From: Halobacteriovorax sp. DA5
GTDB taxonomy: Bacteria > Bdellovibrionota > Bacteriovoracia > Bacteriovoracales > Bacteriovoracaceae
Reading direction: 5' to 3'
NCBI RefSeq assembly: GCF_002903145.1
Contig: NZ_PPDJ01000003.1
Location: 371,308-435,307, forward strand
Length of the DNA stretch: 64,000 nucleotides
The notes beneath the pieces are model-generated. The model searched no databases. It was not told the origin of the DNA and saw only the letters and a list, made by a program, of their open reading frames with translations. The first letter of the stretch is position 1, and each line of letters opens with the position of its first letter. The position numbers and the translations under genes were made by a program. Below, one piece after another: positions 1 through 8,179 of the stretch.

Positions 1-116
1 TATGTCTTTTTGTTAGTATTTCCACCAGAAGCAATAAATGTTACTTCATCTTCTGATTTAAATTGTGCATGAGTAAATTGGCCTACGATAAGGGCCAAAA
101 ATAGTAATTTCTTCAT
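1..116 (-). CDS. Exported protein, N-terminal fragment (cut by window edge)
   Basis: The gene runs off the left edge, so only 38 codons are visible. It starts with a typical signal peptide (MKKLLFLALIVGQFTHA, then Q) preceded by an AAGGA ribosome binding site. The mature part begins FKSEDEVTFIASGGNTNKKT. The SGGNTN pattern after a short beta-strand resembles the beginning of DUF481 outer-membrane beta-barrel proteins, but this is a weak guess from about 20 residues. It is transcribed leftwards, away from cheX, and a sigma-28-like promoter lies about 230 bases upstream. Confidence 0.7.
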   Translation of the reverse strand, partial: MKKLLFLALIVGQFTHAQFKSEDEVTFIASGGNTNKKT

Positions 117-426
117 AACAAAATCCTTTTTAAAAAAACTATTCTATGTTCATTGTTAATAATAATTATCCTAAATTCTGTCTATTTATCTTAACTACGA
201 TTAACTCTTTTGTACAATTCAACCTTTAGCAAAATAATGCCAATAATCATTGGTTTGAGATAATGCTTATTTGAAACTAGTAATTATTTGGCCAACAATT
301 ACAGAAGCTTAAAGACTGATAAAAAAACTAGATTAATAATAGTGGGATTATCGGCAAAATGGAGTAAATGTTTGTAGGAAGTGTTTTTCTCAATTAAAAT
401 TAATTAATTGCGAAATTGGAGCTGTA
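117..426. other. 310-base divergent intergenic region
   Basis: No gene is visible between the leftward exported protein and cheX. The stretch is very AT-rich. It holds a leftward sigma-28-like promoter (348-374), an imperfect palindrome centred on GGCC (about 291-311), a TTAAC-N5-TTAAC direct repeat (191-205), and the TTGGAG ribosome binding site of cheX at 416-421. Confidence 0.6.
348..374 (-). promoter_or_regulatory. sigma-28 (FliA)-like promoter, leftward
   Basis: Read on the minus strand this is CAAA, 15 bases, then GCCGATAA. The -10 element matches the FliA consensus (TAAA-N15-GCCGATAA) at all eight positions, and the -35 at three of four. It points to the exported protein starting at 116, which would have a leader of about 225 bases, and away from cheX. 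Confidence 0.5.
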
Positions 427-900
427 ATGGAGTTAATCGAACCTTTTTTAAACGCTTTACTTGAAGTGTTTAAAAAGCAACTAAATATCCCTCTTCTGGC
501 AGGAGAGGTCCATCCAAATTATGAATTCAAGGATGTTGTTGATATTGTAGGACTTATTGGAATTAGTAGTGAAAAGATTAACGGAGAGTTAGCACTATGT
601 TTTAATAAGGATAGTTTTTTAACTATTTATAACACAATGTTTTCTGAAAACCAGACAGAGCTAAATGAGGATATTTCAGATTCAGCTGCTGAATTTGTTA
701 ATATGGTTTTAGGTCAGGCCAAAGCTGACATTAATAAAATAACAGGACTTACTGTTGAAAGAACAACACCGGAAGTAATCATAGGGGAGAGTATTAAGAA
801 TGATCGAATAACAGGACCAAGAACTGTTACGATTCCATTTGAGCTTCCTGTTGGTATGAATAAACAAGTATTTTATATGAGCCTAACAATCGAAGAGTAA
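427..900 (+). CDS. cheX: CheX-family chemotaxis protein
   Basis: 157 residues, the usual length for CheX. CheX, CheC and FliY proteins remove phosphate from the response regulator CheY, resetting the flagellar switch in the cytoplasm. The diagnostic ExxN phosphatase motif is seen as E89-F-V-N92 inside the helix AAEFVNMVLGQAK, followed by the typical C-terminal strands ending in SLTIEE. Only one clear ExxN helix is present, as in CheX rather than two-site CheC. It has a TTGGAG ribosome binding site. The next gene, a HAD-family lipoprotein, starts 4 bases after its stop, so the two are probably co-transcribed. No cheA, cheY or cheW lies nearby, so its partners are encoded elsewhere. Confidence 0.85.
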   Translation: MELIEPFLNALLEVFKKQLNIPLLAGEVHPNYEFKDVVDIVGLIGISSEKINGELALCFNKDSFLTIYNTMFSENQTELNEDISDSAAEFVNMVLGQAKADINKITGLTVERTTPEVIIGESIKNDRITGPRTVTIPFELPVGMNKQVFYMSLTIEE

Positions 901-903
901 TTA

Positions 904-1905
904 ATGCAAAAAAAAATATTTCTAATTTCCTTTCTATCTATTTTTCTATTTATTTCATGTAACAAAAATGTAGCGCCTAAAGCTGATTTAAAATATTGGA
1001 ATGATACTGCGGTAACAAATAAGATTAAAACTTATTTGAAAGATATTTCTGATGAAAAATCTAAAAACTTTATTCCTGTTAGTGAAAGAATTGCTGTTTT
1101 TGATAATGATGGAACACTTTGGGGCGAGTACCCGATGTATGTTCAATTTATTGCGTTGTTAGACTTCTATAAAGACATCATTGTTGGAAAGTATGATCGA
1201 CCAAATGCCTTAGTTGATGAAGTCCTTAAGCAGTTTCCTAATGTTGAAGATAAGGGCAAGCTTTATCAGGCCCTACTTGATATGCAAGCTGGTGTTACTA
1301 ATGACGAGTATATGGAATACATGGCAAAGTGGTTAGAGACTAAGAAGCACCCAAAGTTAAATAAGAAATACACAGAGCTGATCTACGCTCCAAGTGTTGA
1401 GCTAATGAGAACGCTTGAAGATTTTGGTTTTAAAGTTTTTATCGTAACAGGTGGGGGAACACACTTTGTTAGGGTTCTAAATAATATTGTATACGACCTT
1501 CCTTCATATCAAATTGTTGGAACAAAGTTTGGTAAGAAGTTTTCTGAAAATGGAAAAGTCGAATTTCAAAATGAGGCAAAGCTTGCTTTTTTAAATGACA
1601 AAGAAAATAAGCCTGTCGGTATTCTAGAACATATTGGAAAAGTTCCTGTATTTGTTTTAGGGAATTCAGATGGGGACTTTGCAATGGGGAAGTATGCTAC
1701 TTTAAATTCAAAATATAAATCATTTGTTGGTATTATTCATCACGATGATAGTGCACGTGAGTTTGCCTATGATAGAAAATCACACGTTGGTAAACTTGAT
1801 AAGGTTCTAACTGAAGGTGATAAATACTTTGTAAATCTAATTAGTATGAAAAAAGATTTTAAGCAGATTTATTTTTCTGAATCAGATAAAGGCCATCGCG
1901 AATAG
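904..1905 (+). CDS. HAD-superfamily phosphatase-like lipoprotein
   Basis: 333 residues. The N-terminus is a lipoprotein signal with lipobox ISC (C19), so the mature protein should be attached to an envelope membrane. HAD motif I is AVFDNDGTLW (D67, D69, T71); motif II lies in VFIVTGGG; the acidic motif IV is in GNSDGDFAM. The fold resembles phosphoserine-phosphatase-like haloacid dehalogenase hydrolases, so a periplasmic phosphatase is the best guess; the substrate is unknown. It follows cheX by 4 bases. Its last 47 bases overlap the 3' end of the convergent O-methyltransferase gene, so both C-termini are encoded by the same DNA. Confidence 0.8.
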   Translation: MQKKIFLISFLSIFLFISCNKNVAPKADLKYWNDTAVTNKIKTYLKDISDEKSKNFIPVSERIAVFDNDGTLWGEYPMYVQFIALLDFYKDIIVGKYDRPNALVDEVLKQFPNVEDKGKLYQALLDMQAGVTNDEYMEYMAKWLETKKHPKLNKKYTELIYAPSVELMRTLEDFGFKVFIVTGGGTHFVRVLNNIVYDLPSYQIVGTKFGKKFSENGKVEFQNEAKLAFLNDKENKPVGILEHIGKVPVFVLGNSDGDFAMGKYATLNSKYKSFVGIIHHDDSAREFAYDRKSHVGKLDKVLTEGDKYFVNLISMKKDFKQIYFSESDKGHRE

Positions 1906-2512
1906 GGAGCATGGTCTTATAAAGATCATCTCTCGATTCAATATAGTTATTAAATTCAATGAGCGCATTGGTTGTCTTATCCTCAGGGTCAACAATATCA
2001 GAAGCGACCTTGCCATTCCAAAGAACGTTGTCCACAACAATCATACCATTTTCACTGAGTAGTTCTAAAGAGAGTTCTAAGTAGTTCTTATAACTTCCTT
2101 TGTCGGCATCAATGAAAATTAAATCAAAGCTTTGTCCTGCTAACTCTTTTAGAACTAAGTTAGCATCACCGAAGCGAGCTTCGATTTTCTTACCTACTTC
2201 GCTACGATCCCAGTAAGACTTTGCAAAAGTATTGATTTTTTTATTCTTATCAATGGTAATCACTTTTCCATCAACAGGAATATTCTCTGCCATGGCCAAG
2301 GCCGAATAGCCTGTGAAAGTACCGATCTCTAAAATATTCTTGTAATTATTTGAGCGAATAAAGAAGCCCAGAAGGGAAGCGACCAGTTCTCCCGAAATCA
2401 TGCGTCCAAGTGGATGATTATCTTTTGTATAATCACCCAGCTCAACGCAAAGATCACTTGGGATATTTGATTTATTTAAACAATATTTTTCAATCTCTTT
2501 TAAATTTTCCAC
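1859..2512 (-). CDS. SAM-dependent O-methyltransferase (family 3)
   Basis: 217 residues, matching the family 3 O-methyltransferases related to catechol and caffeoyl-CoA methyltransferases (PF01596). The SAM-binding motif I is LEIGTFTGYS at 61-70, the acidic ribose-binding residue is D88 in ITIDKN, and the metal-binding DLIFIDADK is at 130-138 followed by VVDNVLW. These give a complete Mg-dependent active site. The acceptor substrate cannot be told from the sequence. The start overlaps the 3' end of the exported protein gene upstream by 13 bases, suggesting translational coupling. The 3' end overlaps the convergent HAD gene by 47 bases. Confidence 0.85.
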   Translation of the reverse strand: MENLKEIEKYCLNKSNIPSDLCVELGDYTKDNHPLGRMISGELVASLLGFFIRSNNYKNILEIGTFTGYSALAMAENIPVDGKVITIDKNKKINTFAKSYWDRSEVGKKIEARFGDANLVLKELAGQSFDLIFIDADKGSYKNYLELSLELLSENGMIVVDNVLWNGKVASDIVDPEDKTTNALIEFNNYIESRDDLYKTMLPIRDGLYLIQKNKSA

Positions 2513-2988
2513 TGAAACTCGATAAGTTTATTTCCGCTTATTTCATCGCAAACGCTAGTTAATTCTTTCGATAAGAATAGCATAGAAATATATGCATTGT
2601 ATTTAATGATATATTTAAATCCAGGAGAAATATAACGATCGAGTTGTTCTTTTAGCACCATGCACTCTGGTGTAGTTGTCATATATGATGTTTCAAAATC
2701 TAATCTCTTAAAACCTTTTTGTCTTGAAAAGTCTGCACTATAAAAGCATTGACCATCATTTGACTCAACATCAAGAATAATTCTTCTCGTCGAATCGGAA
2801 ATACCTAGTTTCGTAAATGAAATATCAAGTCCCGCTATCTCATTTGGCGCAGGGACTTTATCGCGAAAGCTCTTGCACGCAAAAGTTGTAAATTCAGTGA
2901 CAAATTTCATATCCGTGGCACTTGGAATGATCTCGTCTGAGGCGTAAGTATTTGAAATAAGTAAAATTGTAAGCAGGAGTGTCTTCAT
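2500..2988 (-). CDS. Exported protein of unknown function
   Basis: 162 residues with a short signal peptide (MKTLLLTILLISNTYA, then SDE). I do not recognise a family. The mature protein has four cysteines (near residues 38, 80, 108 and 147), which could form two disulphides in the periplasm. It is upstream of, and overlaps by 13 bases, the O-methyltransferase gene, so they form a two-gene operon. A ribosome binding site AAAGGA precedes the ATG. Confidence 0.7.
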   Translation of the reverse strand: MKTLLLTILLISNTYASDEIIPSATDMKFVTEFTTFACKSFRDKVPAPNEIAGLDISFTKLGISDSTRRIILDVESNDGQCFYSADFSRQKGFKRLDFETSYMTTTPECMVLKEQLDRYISPGFKYIIKYNAYISMLFLSKELTSVCDEISGNKLIEFQWKI

Positions 2989-3128
2989 TTATGAGGTCCT
3001 TTATCACTTTTGTTTGATGAGTAAAACATTAATTCTCCTTTTCATACTCCTGTCTTGGCAAAGAGTAAAGTTAGTATGAAAATTTGACGGGCCAATCTTA
3101 AAAAAAGTAAATAACCCGATGTTTTTAC

Positions 3129-3155
3129 TAAAGTTTTAAGAAATCTCTCCGATAA
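3129..3155 (+). promoter_or_regulatory. sigma-28 (FliA)-like promoter for the antiporter gene
   Basis: TAAAGTTT, 11 bases, then TCCGATAA. The -35 matches the extended FliA consensus TAAAGTTT at 8 of 8 positions and the -10 GCCGATAA at 7 of 8, with the correct TAAA-to-GCC spacing of 15. The predicted transcription start, about 7 bases past the -10, falls within a few bases of the ATG at 3166. Confidence 0.65.
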
Positions 3156-3165
3156 GCCCAGTCCT

Positions 3166-4680
3166 ATGGAGCAGTTTTTAAATAATTTTCTATTGGCATC
3201 TTCAATCTTACTTCTTTTAAGTATTGTGCTTAGTAAGTCTTCAAGCCGTTTTGGTTTGCCTGTTCTAGTACTATTTCTCTTCATAGGAATGATGGCCGGT
3301 TCTGACGGAATTGGTGGAATCAATTTTAGCAATTATGAGTTAACTCACTCTCTAAGTTTAGTGGCCTTATGCTTGATTATTTTTAATGGAGGTTTTGAAA
3401 CTCCATTTAGTAAAGTTAAGAGGGACTTTGGGAGAGGTGTTGTTCTTTCTTCAATTGGTGTCATGCTCACAACATTTCTTGTGGGTGGTTTCACACATCT
3501 TGTAACGGACTTAGGTTTACTTGAATCACTACTCATTGGTGCCATTTTATCGGCAACAGATGCGGCAGCGGTCTTTGCTGCTTTTAAAGATCCAACTGCA
3601 CAAGTTGGTGATGTTAAAAATATTCTCCGTTTTGAATCGGGAAGTAACGACCCAATGGCCTACTTTCTTGTTTCAGTCATCATTGGATTTATTGAACAAG
3701 GAATGGGGGACGTTAAAACAACAGCAATCATGTTTATTTCAAATCCAATTATTGGTCTAATTGGTGGTTGGGTAACTGCTCGCTCATTCATCTTAATCAA
3801 TAATGTGGTTAAACTAGATTTTAACGGACTGTATCCACCTCTAACAATGGCCATGTTATTTCTTGGCTACTCTTTGACAACGAAGTTAGGTGGAAATGGA
3901 TTCTTAGCTGTTTATGTATTTGGAATGATGATTGGTAATAGAAAGATTCTACACAAGAACCTACTATCACTATTCTTTGATGGAGTTACTTGGCTTTCTC
4001 AGATTGGACTCTTTATTATGCTAGGGCTACTTGTATTTCCAAGTCGTCTGCTTTCAATCGCTCCAGCTGGACTTTTCATTGCTTGCTTCCTGACATTTGC
4101 AGCAAGGCCAATAACTGTTTTCCTATGTTTAGTTAAGAGTCGTTTTAACTTAAATGAAAAGCTCTTTGTCTCTTGGGCAGGGCTCAAAGGTGCAACACCA
4201 ATTGTTTTTGCAAGTTTTGCAGCTACACATATCGGAGAAAAAGCACACGTCTTATTTGATATTGTATTCTTCGTTGTAATTGTTTCAGCTCTAATGCAAG
4301 GTTCATCTTTAAAGTTTGTAGCAAAGAAATTAGGTCTTATTGTTGAGCAAGAAGATGAAACAAACTTTCCTGTGGATCTGGAACTACTGGAACAAACAAA
4401 GCATGGTATTGTTCAACTAGAAATTAGACAAACAGATTATGCGGTTGAGCACAGGGTTGTCGATCTACGACTTCCGACAGGGGCAATCGTTCTCTTTATT
4501 AAAAGACATGGTGCATTTATTATTCCAGATGGTGCAACAGTTTTTGAAAAAGGGGATAAAATTCTTTTAGTGACTAAACTAAAAGAGGATCTAGAAGCGG
4601 CTCAAGAGTGTTTCGTAAAAAAAAAGATTGAAGATTTAGATGAAGAGGATGATGATACACAAGAGTTACATGCGGCCTAA
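3166..4680 (+). CDS. nhaP2: Potassium/proton antiporter, NhaP2/CvrA type
   Basis: 504 residues: 12 or so hydrophobic segments to about residue 390, then a soluble C-terminal domain of RCK_C/TrkA-C type (beta-rich, around 395-480) and an acidic tail. The membrane domain carries the CPA1 signature SGSNDPMAYFL and the paired ILSATDAAAVFA segment, as in NhaP2, which exchanges K+ (or Na+) for protons at the inner membrane. It is shorter than the E. coli protein (578 aa) because the tail is short. No Shine-Dalgarno sequence precedes the ATG, and the sigma-28-like promoter just upstream predicts an almost leaderless message; starting later would delete the first membrane helix. The MATE gene follows after 31 bases. 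Confidence 0.85.
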   Translation: MEQFLNNFLLASSILLLLSIVLSKSSSRFGLPVLVLFLFIGMMAGSDGIGGINFSNYELTHSLSLVALCLIIFNGGFETPFSKVKRDFGRGVVLSSIGVMLTTFLVGGFTHLVTDLGLLESLLIGAILSATDAAAVFAAFKDPTAQVGDVKNILRFESGSNDPMAYFLVSVIIGFIEQGMGDVKTTAIMFISNPIIGLIGGWVTARSFILINNVVKLDFNGLYPPLTMAMLFLGYSLTTKLGGNGFLAVYVFGMMIGNRKILHKNLLSLFFDGVTWLSQIGLFIMLGLLVFPSRLLSIAPAGLFIACFLTFAARPITVFLCLVKSRFNLNEKLFVSWAGLKGATPIVFASFAATHIGEKAHVLFDIVFFVVIVSALMQGSSLKFVAKKLGLIVEQEDETNFPVDLELLEQTKHGIVQLEIRQTDYAVEHRVVDLRLPTGAIVLFIKRHGAFIIPDGATVFEKGDKILLVTKLKEDLEAAQECFVKKKIEDLDEEDDDTQELHAA

Positions 4681-4682
4681 AA

Positions 4683-4702
4683 TTAGTTAGGTCACTAACT
4701 AA
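4683..4702. repeat. Intercistronic 8-bp perfect inverted repeat
   Basis: TTAGTTAG, GTCA, CTAACTAA lies in the 31-base gap between the antiporter and MATE genes and touches the AAAGGA ribosome binding site of the latter. In RNA it would be a small stem-loop. There is no U-run after it, so it is not a standard terminator. It may tune translation of the MATE gene or mRNA decay. Confidence 0.45.
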
Positions 4703-4711
4703 AGGATATTT

Positions 4712-6127
4712 GTGGAAGCTCGTGATCTTACACAAGGATCTGTCATCAAGTCTTTGTTTAAATTATCGATACCAATTGTAATGGCCAATTTTCTACAAAC
4801 GGCCTATCAACTTACTGATACATTTTGGGTTGGGCGTTTAGGAACAAACGCTATCGCAGCACTCTCTCTTTCTTTTCCTGTTATCTTTCTTTTAATTTCA
4901 ATGGGCGCAGGCTTTGCTGTTTCTGGTACAATTCTTGTTTCTCAGTATACTGGTCAAAAAAATACTAAGATGGTTTCAAAAGTATGTCTTCATACTTTAT
5001 TTATTATTCTTATTACTTCGGCTTTATTAGCAGGTGTTGCCTACGCAGTTATTCCTTATGTCATTCGCGCGATGACACCGACCGTGGATATTCAAGATAT
5101 AACAATATCGTATTTAAGAATCTCATTTATTGGTTTGATTTTTAGTTATCTCTACATGATGTTTCAATCTCTATATCGAGGAGTTGGAGATGTTAAGACA
5201 CCATTTTATATTGTTCTATTCTCTGTCATATTAAACTTCATCATTGATCCAATCCTAATCATGGGATATGGGCCTATTAAAGCTTATGGTGTAGATGGAG
5301 CAGCGTATGCGACTATTTGTACCCAAGGTTTATCAGCAGTTATTGGACTTTATTTACTAGCAAAAGGTAAGGGGGGAATAAAAATTGATTTCACAAAAAT
5401 CTCTTTTGATCTTTCTTTGGCCAAAAGAATTATATATCTTGGCTTTCCTGCTTCGACAGAACAGTCCTCAAGGGCCATGGCCATGATGGTTATGACTTTT
5501 CTAATTGCAACTTTCGGTGATATTGCTCTTGCTGCTTACGGAATCGGAATTCGAGTTTTAACTTTAATGATTATTCCTAGTCTTGGTTTTGCGATGGCGA
5601 CCTCAACTCTCGTAGGTCAAAATATAGGTGCGGGAAAAATTGAAAGAACGAAAGTTGTTACGAGTCAAGCGCTATGGGTAATATTCATTGCTTTATCAAT
5701 TGCTGGAATAGGCTTTTTCATATTTGCTGAACAAACACTTCAGATTTTTGTACCGAATGAAATTGAAGTTATAAATGAAGGGGCGAAGTTTATTCGTATC
5801 ATCGCTCTCACATTCGGTCTAATAGGTGTTCAGCAGGTTGCTTCTGGTGCCATGAGAGGGGGAGGAAGTCCGATGATCTCGATGATGGTGGCCATCGTTT
5901 CTTTATGGGTCATTCGTTTTCCAATTGCTTATGTTCTTTCAAAGCATACAAGTCTTGGCCAAACAGGAATCTACTTGTCATTTGTTGTAGGTAATATTCT
6001 TGGTGCTTCCATTGCGATTTTTATTATTAAACAGAATCGATGGATTAAGAATCTAACGGATCCAATTACTGAAGAAGAGCGAAAGGTAATAGAAGAAACC
6101 ATTGTTGAAGATGGTGTAATTTCTTGA
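4712..6127 (+). CDS. MATE-family efflux transporter
   Basis: 471 residues with twelve membrane segments in two similar halves, the MATE pattern. The N-terminal MANFLQTAYQLTDTFWVGRLG and the second-half STEQSSRAMAMM / GVQQVASGAMRGGGSP are characteristic. These inner-membrane transporters expel cationic drugs or metabolites in exchange for Na+ or protons; the substrate here is unknown. The start is GTG, 5 bases after a clear AAAGGA. The gene lies 31 bases downstream of the antiporter and is probably in the same transcript. Confidence 0.85.
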   Translation: MEARDLTQGSVIKSLFKLSIPIVMANFLQTAYQLTDTFWVGRLGTNAIAALSLSFPVIFLLISMGAGFAVSGTILVSQYTGQKNTKMVSKVCLHTLFIILITSALLAGVAYAVIPYVIRAMTPTVDIQDITISYLRISFIGLIFSYLYMMFQSLYRGVGDVKTPFYIVLFSVILNFIIDPILIMGYGPIKAYGVDGAAYATICTQGLSAVIGLYLLAKGKGGIKIDFTKISFDLSLAKRIIYLGFPASTEQSSRAMAMMVMTFLIATFGDIALAAYGIGIRVLTLMIIPSLGFAMATSTLVGQNIGAGKIERTKVVTSQALWVIFIALSIAGIGFFIFAEQTLQIFVPNEIEVINEGAKFIRIIALTFGLIGVQQVASGAMRGGGSPMISMMVAIVSLWVIRFPIAYVLSKHTSLGQTGIYLSFVVGNILGASIAIFIIKQNRWIKNLTDPITEEERKVIEETIVEDGVIS

Positions 6128-6154
6128 ATTCACTGGATTATAAAGAATAATTGT

Positions 6155-6181
6155 TAAGTAAGTAACCTAGTCCTCCGATAA
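6155..6181 (+). promoter_or_regulatory. sigma-28-like promoter for the L,D-transpeptidase gene
   Basis: TAAG, 15 bases, TCCGATAA: one mismatch in each element compared with TAAA-N15-GCCGATAA. The predicted start near 6188 leaves a leader of about 28 bases before the GTG at 6216 and includes its G-rich ribosome binding site. Confidence 0.5.
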
Positions 6182-6215
6182 GGTATTGAGAGATTTCTTT
6201 GAGAGGGGGGAGACG

Positions 6216-7250
6216 GTGAGAAAGGTTTACTTGATGCTTTGTATGCTGGCCGTACAGGCTTATGCTGATGCCGTTGTTGTTAATACTTACGAGAAAATTT
6301 CAACCTCAAACTATGTCGAAGAAGTCACTAATCAAGTTAATAATGTCGTCGATGAAGCAATTGAAGATATGGAAATGGACCCTGTTTCAAATCCTGAAAG
6401 TGCCGTCACTTGTAATCCAAATACAGCTATAGATAATCACGCTCCTGAGGCAAAGAGAGTTCTTGAAGAAGGACTTAAGTTAGCAGAAGCTGCCGCAAGA
6501 GGAGAGGATTGCCAATTCTATCAAAGATTTATCGATCAAGGTGTTCCTATCGAGGCACTTAAGCAGTCACTTCTTTATTATAAAGAGAATAAGAATAAGT
6601 TTAAGAATAAAAATTACATAACTATTGCTGACTACTCTCAGAATTCTAAAAGGAAACGCTTTTTTCTACTTGATATGAAAACTGGTGATGTGAAAAGTTA
6701 TAAGGTTTCTCATGGTAGTGGAAAAGTTAAAGGAGTTACTTACGCTGATGCAACAATTGCTGATAGTGGTAGAGTGACTAGGGCATCAAATCATGTTGGA
6801 AGGTTAGTTCGCTGTCGTGTTCCTGCAAGGGCGAAACCTCAACATGACCAATGGGCGATGACGAGACCAGGCTTTTTTAAGACAGGTGAATTCTATATGT
6901 CTAGTAGTCACGACGAAAGAGTAAAAGGTGAGAGAGGATGGCCAACTTTCAAAGCATCTGGAAGAAATTATAACGGTATGCGATTAGATGGTCTTTCAAA
7001 AGGTGTAAATGATAAGGCCCGATCGCAAGGTGTTGTGATGCATGAGGCTTATTATAACCGCGGTAATATTATGGGAAGAAGCTTTGGTTGTCCTGCATTC
7101 GTACCAGGTGAGGGGCGAGAGATCATGGAGAAAATCAGTAACGGCTCCCTCTATTATTCATATGTTCCTAATGAAGGATGCCGTAGTGATTATAACAAGG
7201 CCCTGGGCGATGTTAAGGGTTGGGAAAGAATGTGTACAGGACGTGATTAG
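6216..7250 (+). CDS. Exported murein L,D-transpeptidase (YkuD_2 type)
   Basis: 344 residues. I place the start at the GTG at 6216 because a strong G-rich ribosome binding site (6205-6212) precedes it and the product then begins with a proper signal peptide (MRKVYLMLCMLAVQAYA). A TTG 30 bases upstream has no such site and lies at the predicted transcription start. The catalytic domain is the murein L,D-transpeptidase catalytic family (PF13645): H276 in MHEAYYNRGN and C292 in RSFGCPAF form the active pair. Such enzymes make or edit peptide cross-links in peptidoglycan; in predators related enzymes modify self or prey wall, which I only infer here. The gene ends 4 bases into the convergent mscS-like gene. 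Confidence 0.85.
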   Translation: MRKVYLMLCMLAVQAYADAVVVNTYEKISTSNYVEEVTNQVNNVVDEAIEDMEMDPVSNPESAVTCNPNTAIDNHAPEAKRVLEEGLKLAEAAARGEDCQFYQRFIDQGVPIEALKQSLLYYKENKNKFKNKNYITIADYSQNSKRKRFFLLDMKTGDVKSYKVSHGSGKVKGVTYADATIADSGRVTRASNHVGRLVRCRVPARAKPQHDQWAMTRPGFFKTGEFYMSSSHDERVKGERGWPTFKASGRNYNGMRLDGLSKGVNDKARSQGVVMHEAYYNRGNIMGRSFGCPAFVPGEGREIMEKISNGSLYYSYVPNEGCRSDYNKALGDVKGWERMCTGRD

Positions 7251-8128
7251 CCCTTATTAACATCAAGTGGATTGGAAAACTCAATTGTACGAATTGGAAA
7301 TGGAATTGAGATACCATTTTGATCGTAGTACTTTTTAATATTAATAACAGCTTGGTGTCGTGCTTTGTAAAAGGCCACTCCTGTCTTGTAGTGAATCCAA
7401 ACTCTTGCCGTAAGATTAATTGAACTGGCCCCAAATTCTTCAAAGAACACTTCGACTGGAACATTTTCAAGTCTTCCTTCGATTGCCTCTAGTGCTTCTC
7501 TAGTAACTTTTTCTACTTTCTCTAAATCATCATGATAAGAGACACCAACGGAGATATCTACTCGACGTTGTGGGGTACTTGTGTAGTTGATAAAAGGTTT
7601 TGTGAACATATCTTTATTTGGAATAAAGACTTCAAGACCTTGATATGTTGTAATCCCCGTCGTTCTTAATTCAATATTTGTAACCTGACCAACGATCTTA
7701 TCAATTTCGATAATATCTCCAATTTGATAAGGCTCACGAAAAGCAATCAGAACACCTGAAACGAAGTTTGCAGCAATTTCTTGGAAGGCAAAACCTAAGG
7801 CCAAACCAATTACCCCGGCCCCTGCAAGAATTGATGTAACGGTTTTTTCAAGACCGATAATTTCTAGTGCTGTAAATATTCCGACGACGATAACGATGAC
7901 ATTTGTCGTTGTTCCAAGAATCTCGTTAACTGATTTTTTATAAGAAACTTTTTGGAGAACTTTCTTAACTAAGTTTCGAAGAGTTTTTCCAAGATAGAAG
8001 AAAACAAATAGAGCGACGATAGCAACGATCAAATTAGGAATATTCTTAATAAATGCTTCGTACCAAAAAGTTAACTTTCCAGAAATAAGTGTAAAAACTC
8101 TATTTATATCAAACAATGTAAACTCCAT
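7247..8128 (-). CDS. MscS-family mechanosensitive ion channel
   Basis: 293 residues, the length of small MscS channels. Three membrane helices lie at about 30-48, 74-92 and 97-129. The pore helix contains the Gly/Ala pattern LAGAGVIGLALGFAFQE, followed by the conserved NFVSGVLIAFREPYQIGD and the beta domain (GQVTNIELRTTGITTY). It should open under membrane tension to release solutes during osmotic downshock. It begins 51 bases from the upstream patatin gene on the same strand, so may be co-transcribed with it. Confidence 0.9.
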   Translation of the reverse strand: MEFTLFDINRVFTLISGKLTFWYEAFIKNIPNLIVAIVALFVFFYLGKTLRNLVKKVLQKVSYKKSVNEILGTTTNVIVIVVGIFTALEIIGLEKTVTSILAGAGVIGLALGFAFQEIAANFVSGVLIAFREPYQIGDIIEIDKIVGQVTNIELRTTGITTYQGLEVFIPNKDMFTKPFINYTSTPQRRVDISVGVSYHDDLEKVEKVTREALEAIEGRLENVPVEVFFEEFGASSINLTARVWIHYKTGVAFYKARHQAVINIKKYYDQNGISIPFPIRTIEFSNPLDVNKG

Positions 8129-8179
8129 TTAAATTATTTCCCTAAATTTTATCGTATTTAAAAGAAATAAAAAAGGAGC

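Noticed and set aside
3042..3332. Leftward 96-codon frame overlapping the antiporter start
   Set aside because: Lies antisense to a clear gene and its promoter, with no recognisable product or ribosome binding site.
6186..6215. TTG start for the L,D-transpeptidase
   Set aside because: It coincides with the predicted transcription start and lacks a ribosome binding site; GTG at 6216 gives a proper signal peptide.
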